A DNA stretch of 57,329 nt from Avisuccinivibrio sp964424565. Lineage in GTDB: Bacteria > Pseudomonadota > Gammaproteobacteria > Enterobacterales > Succinivibrionaceae. The notes below the pieces were generated by a model. It was not told the origin of the DNA. It saw nothing but the letters and a program-made list of their open reading frames with translations, and ran no database searches. The DNA lies in NCBI GenBank assembly GCA_964424565.1, contig CAYRIZ010000006.1, forward strand, positions 1 to 57,329, read 5' to 3'. This document shows positions 33,617-41,820 of this stretch, piece after piece; position 1 is the stretch's first letter; each line of letters opens with the position of its first letter. The position numbers and the translations under genes were made by a program.

Positions 33617-34993
33617 TCAGCAGATGATCATGGAAGCAATCCAGGTGAAGATGAAACCGGAAATACCGGTCACCGAGGTGATCACTGTCCAGGTCTTGAT
33701 GCCGTCGCCCACGCTGATGCCCAGATAACGGGTCAGAATCCAGAAGAAGGAGTCATTGATGTGGGAGAAGCCCAGAGCACCAAAGCCTATGGCTATGGTC
33801 AGCATTACCCTGAAGGTGTCGGAGTAGCCGGAGGCAGCATCGGCCAGCAGGCCGGCGGCAGTCAGAATGGCCACGGTGGCTGAACCCTGAGCGGCACGCA
33901 GAGCGGCGGCAATTACGAAACCGGCAAGCATGATGGGCATGCCCAGAGAGCTTAAGGTATCGGCCAGAGCTGTACCCACGCCGGACTCGGAGAGGACGCG
34001 GCCGAATACACCGCCACCGCCGGTAACCAGGATCACCACGGCTGCGGTGGGCAGGGCGGAATCCATGACATTGCCAATCTTACCCAGTGACCACTTGCGT
34101 CTTATACCTATGGCATAGAAAGCTATGGCCAGTGTTATCATCAGGGCAGTACCAGGTGCACCTACGAACTGTGACAGCGGCAGGAAGGGGGAGGACTTGT
34201 CGAGCACAGTATTGCACACGGTACCGAGCATGATGAAGCCGATCGGGATAATGACCAGACTTAACACCAGCCATACATTGGGAGGAGAAATGCCATCGGG
34301 TTCCACCGGCTGCGGATCATCGGGAATCTCATCCAGCAGCACCTTGCTGTCTTCAGACAGGGCACCGCCGCTTTTGCTCAGATGACGCTTCACCACAAAA
34401 CGGGCGGTGAAGAAACCGACTACAGCGGTGGGAATGCACAGGATGAGGCCGATTAAGGTCAACATGCCTACGTCGGCGGTCAGCAGGTTGGCAGCAGCCA
34501 CCGGCCCCGGATGCGGCGGCACCACCACGTGCACGGCCAGCATGGCCACAGCCACCGGCAGACCGTAGACTATGGGGTTGGATTTGGAAATCTTGGCAAA
34601 ACCAAGCACTATAGGCGCCACAATGATGAAGCCCACATCCACGAAAATAGGAATACCGAGGATGAAGCCGGCTATGGTCACAGCGGCAACCGTACGCTTG
34701 ATGCCCAGCAGTTTGCTGAAGTAATTGGCCAGGGCTTCCGCGCCGCCTGATACTTCAATCATGCGCCCCAAAATGGCGCCCAAACCTACTATAATGGTGA
34801 TGGAGCCCAGAGTGGAACCCATGCCTGCAATCAGGGTGGGCATAACCTGATCGATGGGGATGCCGGCGATGATGGCTGTGATCATGGAGACCAGGAGCAG
34901 GGCCACGAAGGCGGACAGCTTAACCTTGATCACCAGGAACAGCAGCAGCAGAATTGAGACCGCTGCTATTAATAACAGTGCTGTTGTCGTCAT
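33617..34993 (-). CDS. GntP-family acid-sugar permease
   Basis: 458 residues, about 12 to 14 membrane segments. GntP-type marks: GLGAILGRMIEVSGGAEALA, GIPIFVDVGFIIVAPI, VVPPHPGPVAAANLL, and AAQGSATVAILTAAGLLA. The E. coli otn-type cluster has the GntP-family gene ygbN in the same place, so a tetronate such as L-threonate or D-erythronate is the probable substrate, imported with protons. It follows otnI after a 163-bp structured gap with two hairpins. Confidence 0.88.
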   Translation of the reverse strand: MTTTALLLIAAVSILLLLFLVIKVKLSAFVALLLVSMITAIIAGIPIDQVMPTLIAGMGSTLGSITIIVGLGAILGRMIEVSGGAEALANYFSKLLGIKRTVAAVTIAGFILGIPIFVDVGFIIVAPIVLGFAKISKSNPIVYGLPVAVAMLAVHVVVPPHPGPVAAANLLTADVGMLTLIGLILCIPTAVVGFFTARFVVKRHLSKSGGALSEDSKVLLDEIPDDPQPVEPDGISPPNVWLVLSLVIIPIGFIMLGTVCNTVLDKSSPFLPLSQFVGAPGTALMITLAIAFYAIGIRRKWSLGKIGNVMDSALPTAAVVILVTGGGGVFGRVLSESGVGTALADTLSSLGMPIMLAGFVIAAALRAAQGSATVAILTAAGLLADAASGYSDTFRVMLTIAIGFGALGFSHINDSFFWILTRYLGISVGDGIKTWTVITSVTGISGFIFTWIASMIIC

Positions 34994-35017
34994 ACAATAG
35001 ATCTCACTTACAAGTCG

Positions 35018-35053
35018 GGAAGGCTCTGCAGTCAGGAAATCAAAGAGCCTTCC
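35018..35053 (-). other. Hairpin A between otnI and the permease gene
   Basis: Perfect 10-bp stem GGAAGGCTCT/AGAGCCTTCC around a 16-nt loop GCAGTCAGGAAATCAA. The loop is nearly the same as that of hairpin B at 35104-35144, although the stems differ. On the plus strand it is followed by TTTTT; genes here run on the minus strand. Between the two, ATCGCG/CGCGAT (35079-35095) forms a third small hairpin. Confidence 0.65.
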
Positions 35054-35103
35054 TTTTTGATGAATTTAGATCTCAACAATCGCGATGCGCGCGATCATCA
35101 CAA

Positions 35104-35144
35104 TGCGGGTGCTCTGCAGTCAGGAAATAAAGAGCAATCCCGCA
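35104..35144 (-). other. Hairpin B between otnI and the permease gene
   Basis: Stem TGCGGG plus GCTCT with AGAGC plus CCCGCA, one small asymmetric internal loop, and a 15-nt terminal loop GCAGTCAGGAAATAA. It shares the loop and the inner GCTCT/AGAGC pairs with hairpin A, while the outer stem is different and still paired. Confidence 0.65.
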
Positions 35145-35156
35145 TCCTAACCCGGG

Positions 35157-35945
35157 TCAGCTCTGGGAGCTGATATAAGGCTTAAACCAGCCCAGTCCCT
35201 CTTTGGTATCACCGCGCGGGTTGTATTCGCAGCCTATATAACCCTGATAGCCCACCTCATCGAAGAGTTTGAAGATGTAGCTGTAATCAATCTCCCCTTC
35301 ATCAGGCTCGTGGCGGCTGGGGGCGGCGGCTATCTGCACATGGCCGTAAATGCCGGCAAAGTCGCGGATCAAATGGGTTAAATTGCCGTCCACCATCTGG
35401 GCATGGAAGGTATCGAGCTGAGTGAACACATTGTCACGGCCTATGGCCTCACGCAGAGCCATGGTCTCGTACTGGCTGTGATAGAGATAACGCGGCTTGA
35501 TGTCCGGGCACAGGGCCTCCATGGTCAGATTTCTGCCGTATTTGGCAAAAAGATCGGCGGCCAGGCGCATGTTTTTGATGAACACATTGCGGCACAGCTC
35601 CTTTTCGGCAGGATAAGGCACCACGGCTGACATCACGTGCACGGTGCGGCAGTCCAGGGCCTCGGCATAGTCGAGGGCTTCCTCAATCTCGGCCTTGAAG
35701 TCAGCCTCACGGCCGGCCAGGGCGGCATGTCCCCACTCCCCGCCTGCAGTATCACCGGCGGTGGTGTTGAACAGGGCTATCTTCAGGCCGGTTTCCTTCA
35801 GGATCTGAGCGAGCTCCTCCTTTTTGTAGGCATAGGGCCACAAAAACTCCACAGCCTTAAAGCCGCAGGAAGCCGCCTGCTCGAAACGCTCAAGGAAATC
35901 CACTTCCTTGAACATCATGGTTAAATTTGCAGCAAATTTAGGCAT
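35157..35945 (-). CDS. otnI: 2-oxo-tetronate isomerase
   Basis: 262 residues (E. coli YgbM/OtnI 258), a xylose-isomerase-type TIM barrel like hydroxypyruvate isomerase. Start MPKFAANLTMMFKEVDFLERF is typical. Others: TAGDTAGGEWGHAALAGRE, CRTVHVMSAVVPYP, LTMEALCPDIKPRYLYHSQYE, VFTQLDTFHAQMVDG, HVQIAAAPSRHEPDEGEID, GYIGCEYNPRGDTKEGLGW, which include the metal-binding Glu, Asp, His and Glu. Converts 2-oxo-tetronate to 3-oxo-tetronate for OtnK. It starts 2 bp after otnC, within the ltnD-otnK-otnC-otnI block. Confidence 0.93.
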   Translation of the reverse strand: MPKFAANLTMMFKEVDFLERFEQAASCGFKAVEFLWPYAYKKEELAQILKETGLKIALFNTTAGDTAGGEWGHAALAGREADFKAEIEEALDYAEALDCRTVHVMSAVVPYPAEKELCRNVFIKNMRLAADLFAKYGRNLTMEALCPDIKPRYLYHSQYETMALREAIGRDNVFTQLDTFHAQMVDGNLTHLIRDFAGIYGHVQIAAAPSRHEPDEGEIDYSYIFKLFDEVGYQGYIGCEYNPRGDTKEGLGWFKPYISSQS

Positions 35946-35947
35946 AG

Positions 35948-36577
35948 TTATTTCCTCAGTTCTTGAATTTCAGCTTCACTCAGATAGCGGATCCGCTCTT
36001 GCTCACCGCGGAGCAGGAAGTACAGTTTGCAGGAAGCTTCCAGCTCCTCGGCATTGCACATGGCCTCGTTTAAGGTGCGGCCGCAGGTGATCATGCCGTG
36101 ATTGGCCATCAAAAAGGCATTGTGTCCGGCAGCCACGGCCTCTATATCCTCGGCTAAATGTATGGAGCCCGGCTTGTAGTAGGGAATGAGCGGCACATCG
36201 CCCATGCGCATCACCACATAGGGGGTAATGGGCTGCAGCACACTCTGCGGGTTGAGATCCTTCAGGCAGGCATAGGCAGTGCAGTAGCTGCAGTGCAGGT
36301 GCACTACAGCCTGCTGCTCAGGATTTTTTCTGTAAATGGCCAGGTGGAACAGCACTTCCTTGGTGGCCTTGGGACCGGAGAGCAAATTGCCCTCCCGGTC
36401 TACTATGGACAAATTGTTCGGATCCAGCCGGCCCAGGCAGGAGCCGGTGGGAGTGGCTACCACGGTGCCGTCCGGCAGCACGGCCGACATATTGCCGGCC
36501 GAACCGGTGGCGTAACCACGGTCATAGAGGGTTTTGCCCGTGGCTACGAACTCGGCAATAATTTCTTCTCTGCTCAT
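35948..36577 (-). CDS. otnC: 3-oxo-tetronate 4-phosphate decarboxylase (class II aldolase family)
   Basis: 209 residues (E. coli YgbL 212). Marks: YATGSAGNMSAVLPDG, TPTGSCLGRLDP, VVHLHCSYCTAYACL (metal His-x-His), ITPYVVMRMGDVPLIPYY, LMANHGMITCGRTLNEAM (third His). Decarboxylates the phosphorylated product of OtnK to dihydroxyacetone phosphate. Its ATG overlaps the otnK stop by four bases. A second enzyme of this type lies at 40386-41018, sharing the overall motif order. Confidence 0.92.
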   Translation of the reverse strand: MSREEIIAEFVATGKTLYDRGYATGSAGNMSAVLPDGTVVATPTGSCLGRLDPNNLSIVDREGNLLSGPKATKEVLFHLAIYRKNPEQQAVVHLHCSYCTAYACLKDLNPQSVLQPITPYVVMRMGDVPLIPYYKPGSIHLAEDIEAVAAGHNAFLMANHGMITCGRTLNEAMCNAEELEASCKLYFLLRGEQERIRYLSEAEIQELRK

Positions 36578-37848
36578 ACCGGAAAATCCTTCTGAGCCTT
36601 CAGGAAGAAGTCTTCCTTGCCGAAATTGCCGGACTTGAGAGTCAGGCTGATGGCATTGTTGATGGAACGGACCCAGGGCACACCGGGAGCAATGGCCGGA
36701 CCTATATAGAAGCCCTTGACATCAAGGGACTTGGTCACTATGCCTGAAGTCTCACCGCCGGCTACTATAAAGCGCTCCACTCCGGCTGCCTGCAGCTTTT
36801 GTGACAGGGCGGCAAAGAACTGCTCTACGGCATGGCTTGATTTCTCAGCGCCGTAGGTCTGCTGTATACGGGCTAATTCGGCAGGCTCGGCGGTGGCATA
36901 AACCAGCGGGGCCCAAGCGTCTGCAGTGTGCTCCAGCACAAAGGCGGCATATTCCTCGGCCATGGCGGAGAGTTCAGCCGGATCGGAGAGCAGGCGATCC
37001 ACATCCACCAGCCGGCTGGCGGCCTGTTCACGATAGAAAGCTACCTGACGGTTGGTCATCACCGAGCAGGAGCCGGAGAAGACCACGGCCTTCTGACCCT
37101 GCGGGTAGCCCAGGCTCTGGGCTTTGGCGCTGTCGGCATCAGGCTCGGCCACAGCCCTGGCCAGACCTATGGCCAGACCGGAGCCGCCGGTGACCAGGCG
37201 CATGTCTTTGAGGGCCTCACCCTGCACTATGAGATCGCTTTCATCCACGGCATCGAGCACGCCGTAGGAGTAACCCTGAGCCTTGAGTTCCTCAATGCGG
37301 GCTTTGACGGCAGCCGCCCCCTGACGGATGGTGGCCACATCGATGACGCCGCATTTGCCCTTGGACTGCATTTCCACCAGGCGCACCAGGGAGCTGTCGG
37401 TCATGGGAGTAATGGGATGATTGCGCATGCCAGATTCCTCGAGCAGCACGTCACCTACAAAGAGATAGCCCTTGTAGACAGTACGGCCGTTGACCGGCAG
37501 AGCCGGCTGGAAAATGGTAAAGCTCTCGCCCAAGGTCTCCATCAGGGCATCGGTCACCGGGCCTATATTGCCTTTGGCTGAACTGTCAAAAGTGGAGCAG
37601 TACTTAAAGTAAATCTGCCGGCAGTCATGTTTGAGCAGCCACTGCAGGGAAGCCTGGGTTTCGGCCACAGCTTCCTCCACCGGGCAGGAGCGGGACTTGT
37701 GGGAAATCACCACCGCCTCCACATCAGGAGCAGGCAAATCGGGAGTGACCCCGCACAGCTGTACGGTTTTGAGCCCATTTAAGACCAGAAAGCTGGCAAT
37801 ATCAGTGGCTCCGGTAAAATCGTCTGCAATAACACCAATCTTCAACAT
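36574..37848 (-). CDS. otnK: 3-oxo-tetronate kinase (DUF1537 family)
   Basis: 424 residues. N-terminal substrate domain: LKIGVIADDFTGATDIASFLVL and FKYCSTFDSSAKGNIGPVTDAL, both hallmarks of the DUF1537 kinases. C-terminal nucleotide domain: FIVAGGETSGIVTKSLDV and GPAIAPGVPWV. Phosphorylates 3-oxo-tetronate at O4 with ATP. It lies between ltnD (14 bp) and otnC (4-base overlap), which identifies the pathway as L-threonate/D-erythronate breakdown. Slightly longer than some family members; no defect seen. Confidence 0.94.
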   Translation of the reverse strand: MLKIGVIADDFTGATDIASFLVLNGLKTVQLCGVTPDLPAPDVEAVVISHKSRSCPVEEAVAETQASLQWLLKHDCRQIYFKYCSTFDSSAKGNIGPVTDALMETLGESFTIFQPALPVNGRTVYKGYLFVGDVLLEESGMRNHPITPMTDSSLVRLVEMQSKGKCGVIDVATIRQGAAAVKARIEELKAQGYSYGVLDAVDESDLIVQGEALKDMRLVTGGSGLAIGLARAVAEPDADSAKAQSLGYPQGQKAVVFSGSCSVMTNRQVAFYREQAASRLVDVDRLLSDPAELSAMAEEYAAFVLEHTADAWAPLVYATAEPAELARIQQTYGAEKSSHAVEQFFAALSQKLQAAGVERFIVAGGETSGIVTKSLDVKGFYIGPAIAPGVPWVRSINNAISLTLKSGNFGKEDFFLKAQKDFPV

Positions 37849-37862
37849 ATGATCTCCTTCAA

Positions 37863-38768
37863 TTAGTGCTTGTTGACCGGCAGATCCAGACCCGAGAAGG
37901 TCATGATCACGGCGCTGTCGTCATAGCGGCCGTAGCCGGCATTGGAGGCATTGGTAAACATCTGATAGGCGGTGGAAGCCAAGGGGATGGGGAAGTGCAG
38001 GGACTTGGCGGTGTCGGTGACCAGGCCCAGATCCTTGACAAAGATATCGACGGCGGAAAGAGGAGTGTAGTCACCGGCCAGAACATGGGCCATGCGGTTT
38101 TCAAACATCCAGGAGTTGCCGGCGGCATTGGTCACCACATCATACATGATGTCCAGAGGAATACCGGCCTTCTTGGCCATGGCCATGGCTTCGGCGGCTA
38201 CGGCTATGTGCACACCGGCCAGCAGCTGATGCACGATCTTGACGCTGGAGCCCAGACCAAACTCAGTGCCTATGTTGTAGACCTTGCCGGCTATGGCATC
38301 GAGCATGGGCTTTAAGGCCTCAAAAGTCTCAGGGGCACCGGAGGCCATCACAGTCATCTCACCTGCATTGGCCTTGACGCCGCCGCCGGAAACCGGAGCG
38401 TCGAGCATGGGCAGACCGTACTCGGCCAGACGGGCGGCAATATCCTGGGCATCAGAGGCAGCCATGGTGGAGGAAACCATCACCGGAGTGCCCTTCTTCA
38501 GGGAGGAAGCCAGGCAGTCCTGAGGCTCATCGCCGAACAGCACGCTCCTGACCTGAGCGGCATTGACTACCAGTACCAGCACGGCATCGAGCTCGGCACC
38601 GAATTCCTTGGGGGTCTTGGAAACCTTGACGGCACCGGCTTCCTTTAAGGTCTCCAGAGCCTTGTCGCTGATGTCGCCGCCGTAGGTATTCAGACCTGCC
38701 TTGATGCAGGATTTGGCAGCGCCCATGCCCATGGTACCCAGACCGATAACGCAAACATTCATAGCCAT
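37863..38768 (-). CDS. ltnD: L-threonate (4-hydroxyacid) dehydrogenase
   Basis: 301 residues (E. coli LtnD/YgbJ 302), beta-hydroxyacid dehydrogenase family. NAD site CVIGLGTMGMGAAKSCIKAG; substrate motif MLDAPVSGGGVKANAGEMTVM; catalytic Lys in LGSSVKIVHQLLAGVH. Oxidises L-threonate or a related tetronate to the 2-oxo acid used by OtnI. First gene of the operon, diverging from the DeoR regulator across 428 bp. SD GGGAG is 11 bases before ATG; an ATG two codons later is an alternative. Confidence 0.92.
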   Translation of the reverse strand: MAMNVCVIGLGTMGMGAAKSCIKAGLNTYGGDISDKALETLKEAGAVKVSKTPKEFGAELDAVLVLVVNAAQVRSVLFGDEPQDCLASSLKKGTPVMVSSTMAASDAQDIAARLAEYGLPMLDAPVSGGGVKANAGEMTVMASGAPETFEALKPMLDAIAGKVYNIGTEFGLGSSVKIVHQLLAGVHIAVAAEAMAMAKKAGIPLDIMYDVVTNAAGNSWMFENRMAHVLAGDYTPLSAVDIFVKDLGLVTDTAKSLHFPIPLASTAYQMFTNASNAGYGRYDDSAVIMTFSGLDLPVNKH

Positions 38769-38869
38769 TTTTGTAAGAACTCCCTCTTGTTGTGTGTATT
38801 TATGTAATGAACACCAAACATGTTGATGTGAAGCAATGTGAATATTATAAGAAAAATATTGTTATTAAA

Positions 38870-38885
38870 TGTGAAGTCCTTCATA
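38870..38885. promoter_or_regulatory. CRP-like site upstream of ltnD
   Basis: TGTGA-AGTCCT-TCATA matches CRP consensus TGTGA-N6-TCACA at nine of ten core positions. It lies about 100 bp before the ltnD start, within the divergent region, and suggests catabolite control of the acid-sugar operon. TGTGA half-sites also occur nearby (about 38826 and 38838). Confidence 0.4.
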
Positions 38886-39045
38886 TTTTAAAAACTCAAT
38901 GTCAATTTTATGCTGAATTTGTGACCGCAGCTCGTGAAGTTATGTAAGGAAAAAGATCTGATGTCTATGCAGTAAAATATGCGTGTCTGCTTGCAAAAAG
39001 CCTGCTGTCCCGCCTGAGCAGACCAGCCAGGCAGGCAGATATTTT

Positions 39046-39100
39046 TACGTTAATAAATGTTAAAATTCACAAAAGATCACTACGTTAATTTTTGTTAAAA
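39046..39100. promoter_or_regulatory. Paired direct repeats, candidate DeoR operators
   Basis: Two 20-bp copies at 39046-39065 and 39081-39100, 35 bp apart, share TACGTTAAT and TGTTAAAA and match at 17 of 20 positions. Each contains two GTTAA half-sites about one helical turn apart. They lie between ltnD and the DeoR gene, 97 bp upstream of the latter. A similar ATGTTAAAA is found at 40182-40190 ahead of the second operon. The remainder of 38769-39196 shows no gene. Confidence 0.55.
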
Positions 39101-39196
39101 AAGCAATAACCAGTGGATTTTCCTTGAAATGACTGCAATTTTTCGCTTAAATTGATGTGAAACAGCACAGGTACCGGAAGAAAAAGGAACAGCCAT

Positions 39197-39985
39197 ATGC
39201 AGCGTCACGGCCATGACAATCTGATTCCTGCAGAGCGCCGGAGCCGCATCCTCGCTCTGCTGCAGGAGCATGAATTTATCAGCATCAACGATCTCACCGA
39301 GATCATGCCGGTTTCCCACATGACCATTCGCCGGGATCTGCAGAAAATGGAGGTCGAGGGGCTGATCAAACAAGTCAGCGGCGGAGCACAGCTCTCCCGC
39401 CGTCTGCTCATCGAGCCCTCCCACACCCAAAAGGAAACGCTCTGTGCCCGGGAAAAAGATCTGATAGGCAAACAGGCAGCCTCCCTGATCGGAGAAAATT
39501 TCTGCATCTATCTTGATGCCGGAACCACCTCTCTGGCCTTGTGCAGCTATATATATGAGCGCAGCGATCTCACCGTGGTCAGCAATGACTTTGAAGTCAT
39601 TAATTTTCTGATCAACAGCAACTGTCCGAGCGTACTCATCCACACCGGCGGACTGGTACAGAAGCAGAACCGCTCCGGCATGGGCCATCTGGCGGCACAG
39701 ACCATAGCCTCACTTTCCTTTGATCTGGGCTTTCTGTCCGCCTCCTCCTGGGAGCTCCGCGGCATCACCACGCCCGATCCCAACAAAGTTCCGGTCAAGC
39801 AGGCTGTGGTCAGGTCCAGCCGGCAGCGCATTCTGATCTGCGACTCCTCCAAATATGCCCAGACGGCCACCTATCTTGCTGTGCCGCTTTCAGATCTCAG
39901 CACCATCATCACCGATGACAAGCTGCCTGAGCATGCACAAAAAGTGCTGGAAACCATGGATCTCAGCATGATACTGGTGCATTAA
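39197..39985 (+). CDS. DeoR-family regulator of acid-sugar genes
   Basis: 262 residues. N-terminal winged helix: RRSRILALLQEHEFISINDLTEIMPVSHMTIRRDLQKMEVEGLIKQVSGGAQL, the DeoR signature. C-terminal sugar-phosphate-binding domain: YLDAGTTSLALCSYI, LTVVSNDFEVINFL, HTGGLVQKQNRSG and ILICDSSKY. Located between the two acid-sugar modules in the position of YgbI. It probably represses both until a phosphorylated intermediate is present. ATG has AAGGA eight bases upstream. The effector is not deducible. Confidence 0.9.
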   Translation: MQRHGHDNLIPAERRSRILALLQEHEFISINDLTEIMPVSHMTIRRDLQKMEVEGLIKQVSGGAQLSRRLLIEPSHTQKETLCAREKDLIGKQAASLIGENFCIYLDAGTTSLALCSYIYERSDLTVVSNDFEVINFLINSNCPSVLIHTGGLVQKQNRSGMGHLAAQTIASLSFDLGFLSASSWELRGITTPDPNKVPVKQAVVRSSRQRILICDSSKYAQTATYLAVPLSDLSTIITDDKLPEHAQKVLETMDLSMILVH

Positions 39986-40063
39986 GACGGCATAGTCCCA
40001 GCCTGCGCCGGCTCCTCATTCCGGCACTTAAAGCTGAAATTTATTCCCCTCCCCTTAAGGCGC

Positions 40064-40189
40064 GTTTTCGCAAAAATTAACGCGAAATTTTTTCGCTGCG
40101 TCACATAATTTCACTTATCTCTTTGACAAAGCCTCTAAAACCGCATCGCTATCACAATTTCAATCAAAATTTAACTTTAGAATGTTAAA
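40064..40189 (+). promoter_or_regulatory. Promoter and operator region of the second acid-sugar operon
   Basis: The gap 39986-40385 has no convincing gene. It holds three TTTCGC/GCGAAA half-sites (40066-40071, 40082-40087, 40091-40096; the last two form a palindrome), an exact TTGACA -35 box at 40123-40128 without a clear -10, and TTTAAC-N8-GTTAAA at 40170-40189, which shares ATGTTAAAA with the repeats near the DeoR gene. Confidence 0.4.
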
Positions 40190-40385
40190 AAATGCGCTTT
40201 ATTTCTCAACTGCACTGTTTTGGGGATGTTCATGACACAGCCAGCACAGCTGTCCAGTCCTCTGCCGGTACAGCAGCGCAAAAATCACTGACGGCTGAGC
40301 CGGCGGCAGCACTCAGAACCTCCCTGCCGCCGGCCGGCCGTAACAGCAAATGTATACATATGCAGATGATTACGGAAGGAAGATC

Positions 40386-41018
40386 ATGACATCAGAAATT
40401 GCACAACTGCGCCAGGACATGGTCAGGATGGGAAGACTGCTGTTTGAACGTGGCCTTTCCAACGGCTCGGCCGGCAATTTATCGCTGCGCGGCCCGGACA
40501 ACACCTTTTTGGTCACCCCCACCGGCTGCACGCTTTCCGATCTCGATGCGGACAGCCTTTCTCTGCTCAATGCGCAGGGTGAGCTGATCTCCGGGGCCAA
40601 GCCCACCAAGGAATACCCCTTCCACCTGGCTTTCTACAAACTCAATGCCCAGGTCAATGCCGTCGTGCACACGCATTCACCCTATGCCACCGCCTATGCC
40701 TGTCTGGATCACTCTCAGGCAGATCCGGAAAACGTACTGCGGCCCATCACTCCCTATTTGGTAATGAAGCTGGGACACGTGATCCTGACTCCCTACCGCA
40801 AACCGGGATCCAGGGCCATTGCAGATGACATAGCCTCCCACGGCCCGGACAGCAAAGCATTTCTGCTGGCCAATCACGGCATGGTGACCGGAGGTAAAAA
40901 TGCCGCAGATGCCCTGAATAATGCCGTGGAGCTGGAGGAAAGCTGCCGGCTGTTCTTCATCACTCAGGGCTGTGCCCTGCGGCATTTGACTGCAGAGGAA
41001 ATAAAGGAGCTGCTGTAA
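40386..41018 (+). CDS. Second OtnC-like class II aldolase/decarboxylase
   Basis: 210 residues. Motifs in the order of OtnC: LSNGSAGNLSLRGPD, VTPTGCTLSDLDADS, VVHTHSPYATAYACL (metal His-x-His), ITPYLVMKLGHVILTPYRKPGS, LLANHGMVTGGKNAADAL. ATG 40386 follows GGAAG closely. It heads the plus-strand operon with the racemase-like, TRAP and BKACE genes, while no second OtnK is present. It may use a different phosphorylated acid, or a non-phosphorylated one. Functional name is by homology only. Confidence 0.85.
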   Translation: MTSEIAQLRQDMVRMGRLLFERGLSNGSAGNLSLRGPDNTFLVTPTGCTLSDLDADSLSLLNAQGELISGAKPTKEYPFHLAFYKLNAQVNAVVHTHSPYATAYACLDHSQADPENVLRPITPYLVMKLGHVILTPYRKPGSRAIADDIASHGPDSKAFLLANHGMVTGGKNAADALNNAVELEESCRLFFITQGCALRHLTAEEIKELL

Positions 41019-41083
41019 GCGGCACGCAATTAAATTACAGGCGGCAGGCCGAAATTACATACACCACATAAAACATTACAGTA

Positions 41084-41118
41084 CCGGGAATTTGCACAGA
41101 ACCCGGGAATTTGCACAG
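41084..41118 (+). repeat. 16-bp tandem direct repeat at a ribosome binding site
   Basis: CCGGGAATTTGCACAG occurs at 41084-41099 and 41103-41118 (19-bp period). The second copy runs into the SD (CACAGGAG) of the racemase-like gene, while the first reads CACAGAAC and lacks it. Probably a recent slippage or recombination duplication in the leader. Confidence 0.8.
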
Positions 41119-41130
41119 GAGTAGTCTTAC

Positions 41131-41799
41131 ATGAAAGTTGCATTAGTCTATACCGGCGTCACCCCTGAACTTACCGCCACGGTGGAGACCGAAGTCAAAA
41201 AACAGCTGGGGGACTGCGAAATTATCAATTTCCAGGATCCGAGCATCATTGCCGATGCCGTGAAGGCAGGATATGTCACCCGCTACTGCGCCGCCCGCCT
41301 GGTCTCCATGTTCATGCAGGCGGTCAATGCCGATGCCGATGCTGTACTCAATATCTGCTCCTCTGTGGGCGATGTGGCTGATGCGGCTCAGGATCTGGCC
41401 CGGCTGACCGGCGTACCCATAGTGCGCATAGATGAGGAAATGTGCCGCGAGGCAGTACGCCTGGGCAAACGCATAGGCGTAATGGCCACTCTGCCTACCA
41501 CGCTCGATCCCACCCGCAGTACCGTACAGCGTGTAGCCCGGGAAATGGACAAGCGCATTGAAACGGTGGATGTGCTGGTTGAAGGCGGTTTCGGCCTCAA
41601 TCCCGAGCAGTTTCTGGAGCTCATGGCCCGTTACGCCAAAGAAGTAGCCCCGCAGGTGGATGTGCTGCTTTTTGCTCAGGGTTCCATGGCTTATGCCGAG
41701 GATCACATACGTGAAGTGACCGGTCTGGAAGTACTGTCCAGCCCGCGTTTTGGTGCCCTGGCTTTGAAACGTGCCCTGCACGTCAAGGGATTGATTTAA
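41131..41799 (+). CDS. Asp/Glu/hydantoin racemase-superfamily protein
   Basis: 222 residues. Cys-based racemase fold with the first motif LNICSSVGDVADAAQ (Cys in the position of the N-terminal catalytic Cys), RIGVMATLPTTLDPT and LLFAQGSMAYAEDHI. The second catalytic Cys expected near LxxG-C is replaced by Ala/Gln-Gly, so a true two-Cys racemase is doubtful; arylmalonate decarboxylase-type or isomerase activity is possible. Between the aldolase gene (112 bp upstream) and dctP (21 bp downstream). SD AGGAG nine bases before ATG. The substrate is unknown and is likely an acid imported by the neighbouring TRAP system. Confidence 0.75.
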   Translation: MKVALVYTGVTPELTATVETEVKKQLGDCEIINFQDPSIIADAVKAGYVTRYCAARLVSMFMQAVNADADAVLNICSSVGDVADAAQDLARLTGVPIVRIDEEMCREAVRLGKRIGVMATLPTTLDPTRSTVQRVAREMDKRIETVDVLVEGGFGLNPEQFLELMARYAKEVAPQVDVLLFAQGSMAYAEDHIREVTGLEVLSSPRFGALALKRALHVKGLI

Positions 41800-41820
41800 G
41801 CCCCTCAAGGAGGTGTTTCC

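Noticed and set aside
35018..35058. Ordinary terminator between otnI and the permease gene
   Set aside because: The T tract follows only on the plus strand while genes run on the minus strand, and the loop is conserved in the neighbouring hairpin, which a plain terminator would not need.
40192..40389. Possible 65-residue protein before the second OtnC-like gene
   Set aside because: No SD, Ala/Ser-rich without motif, and it overlaps the true start of the aldolase gene.
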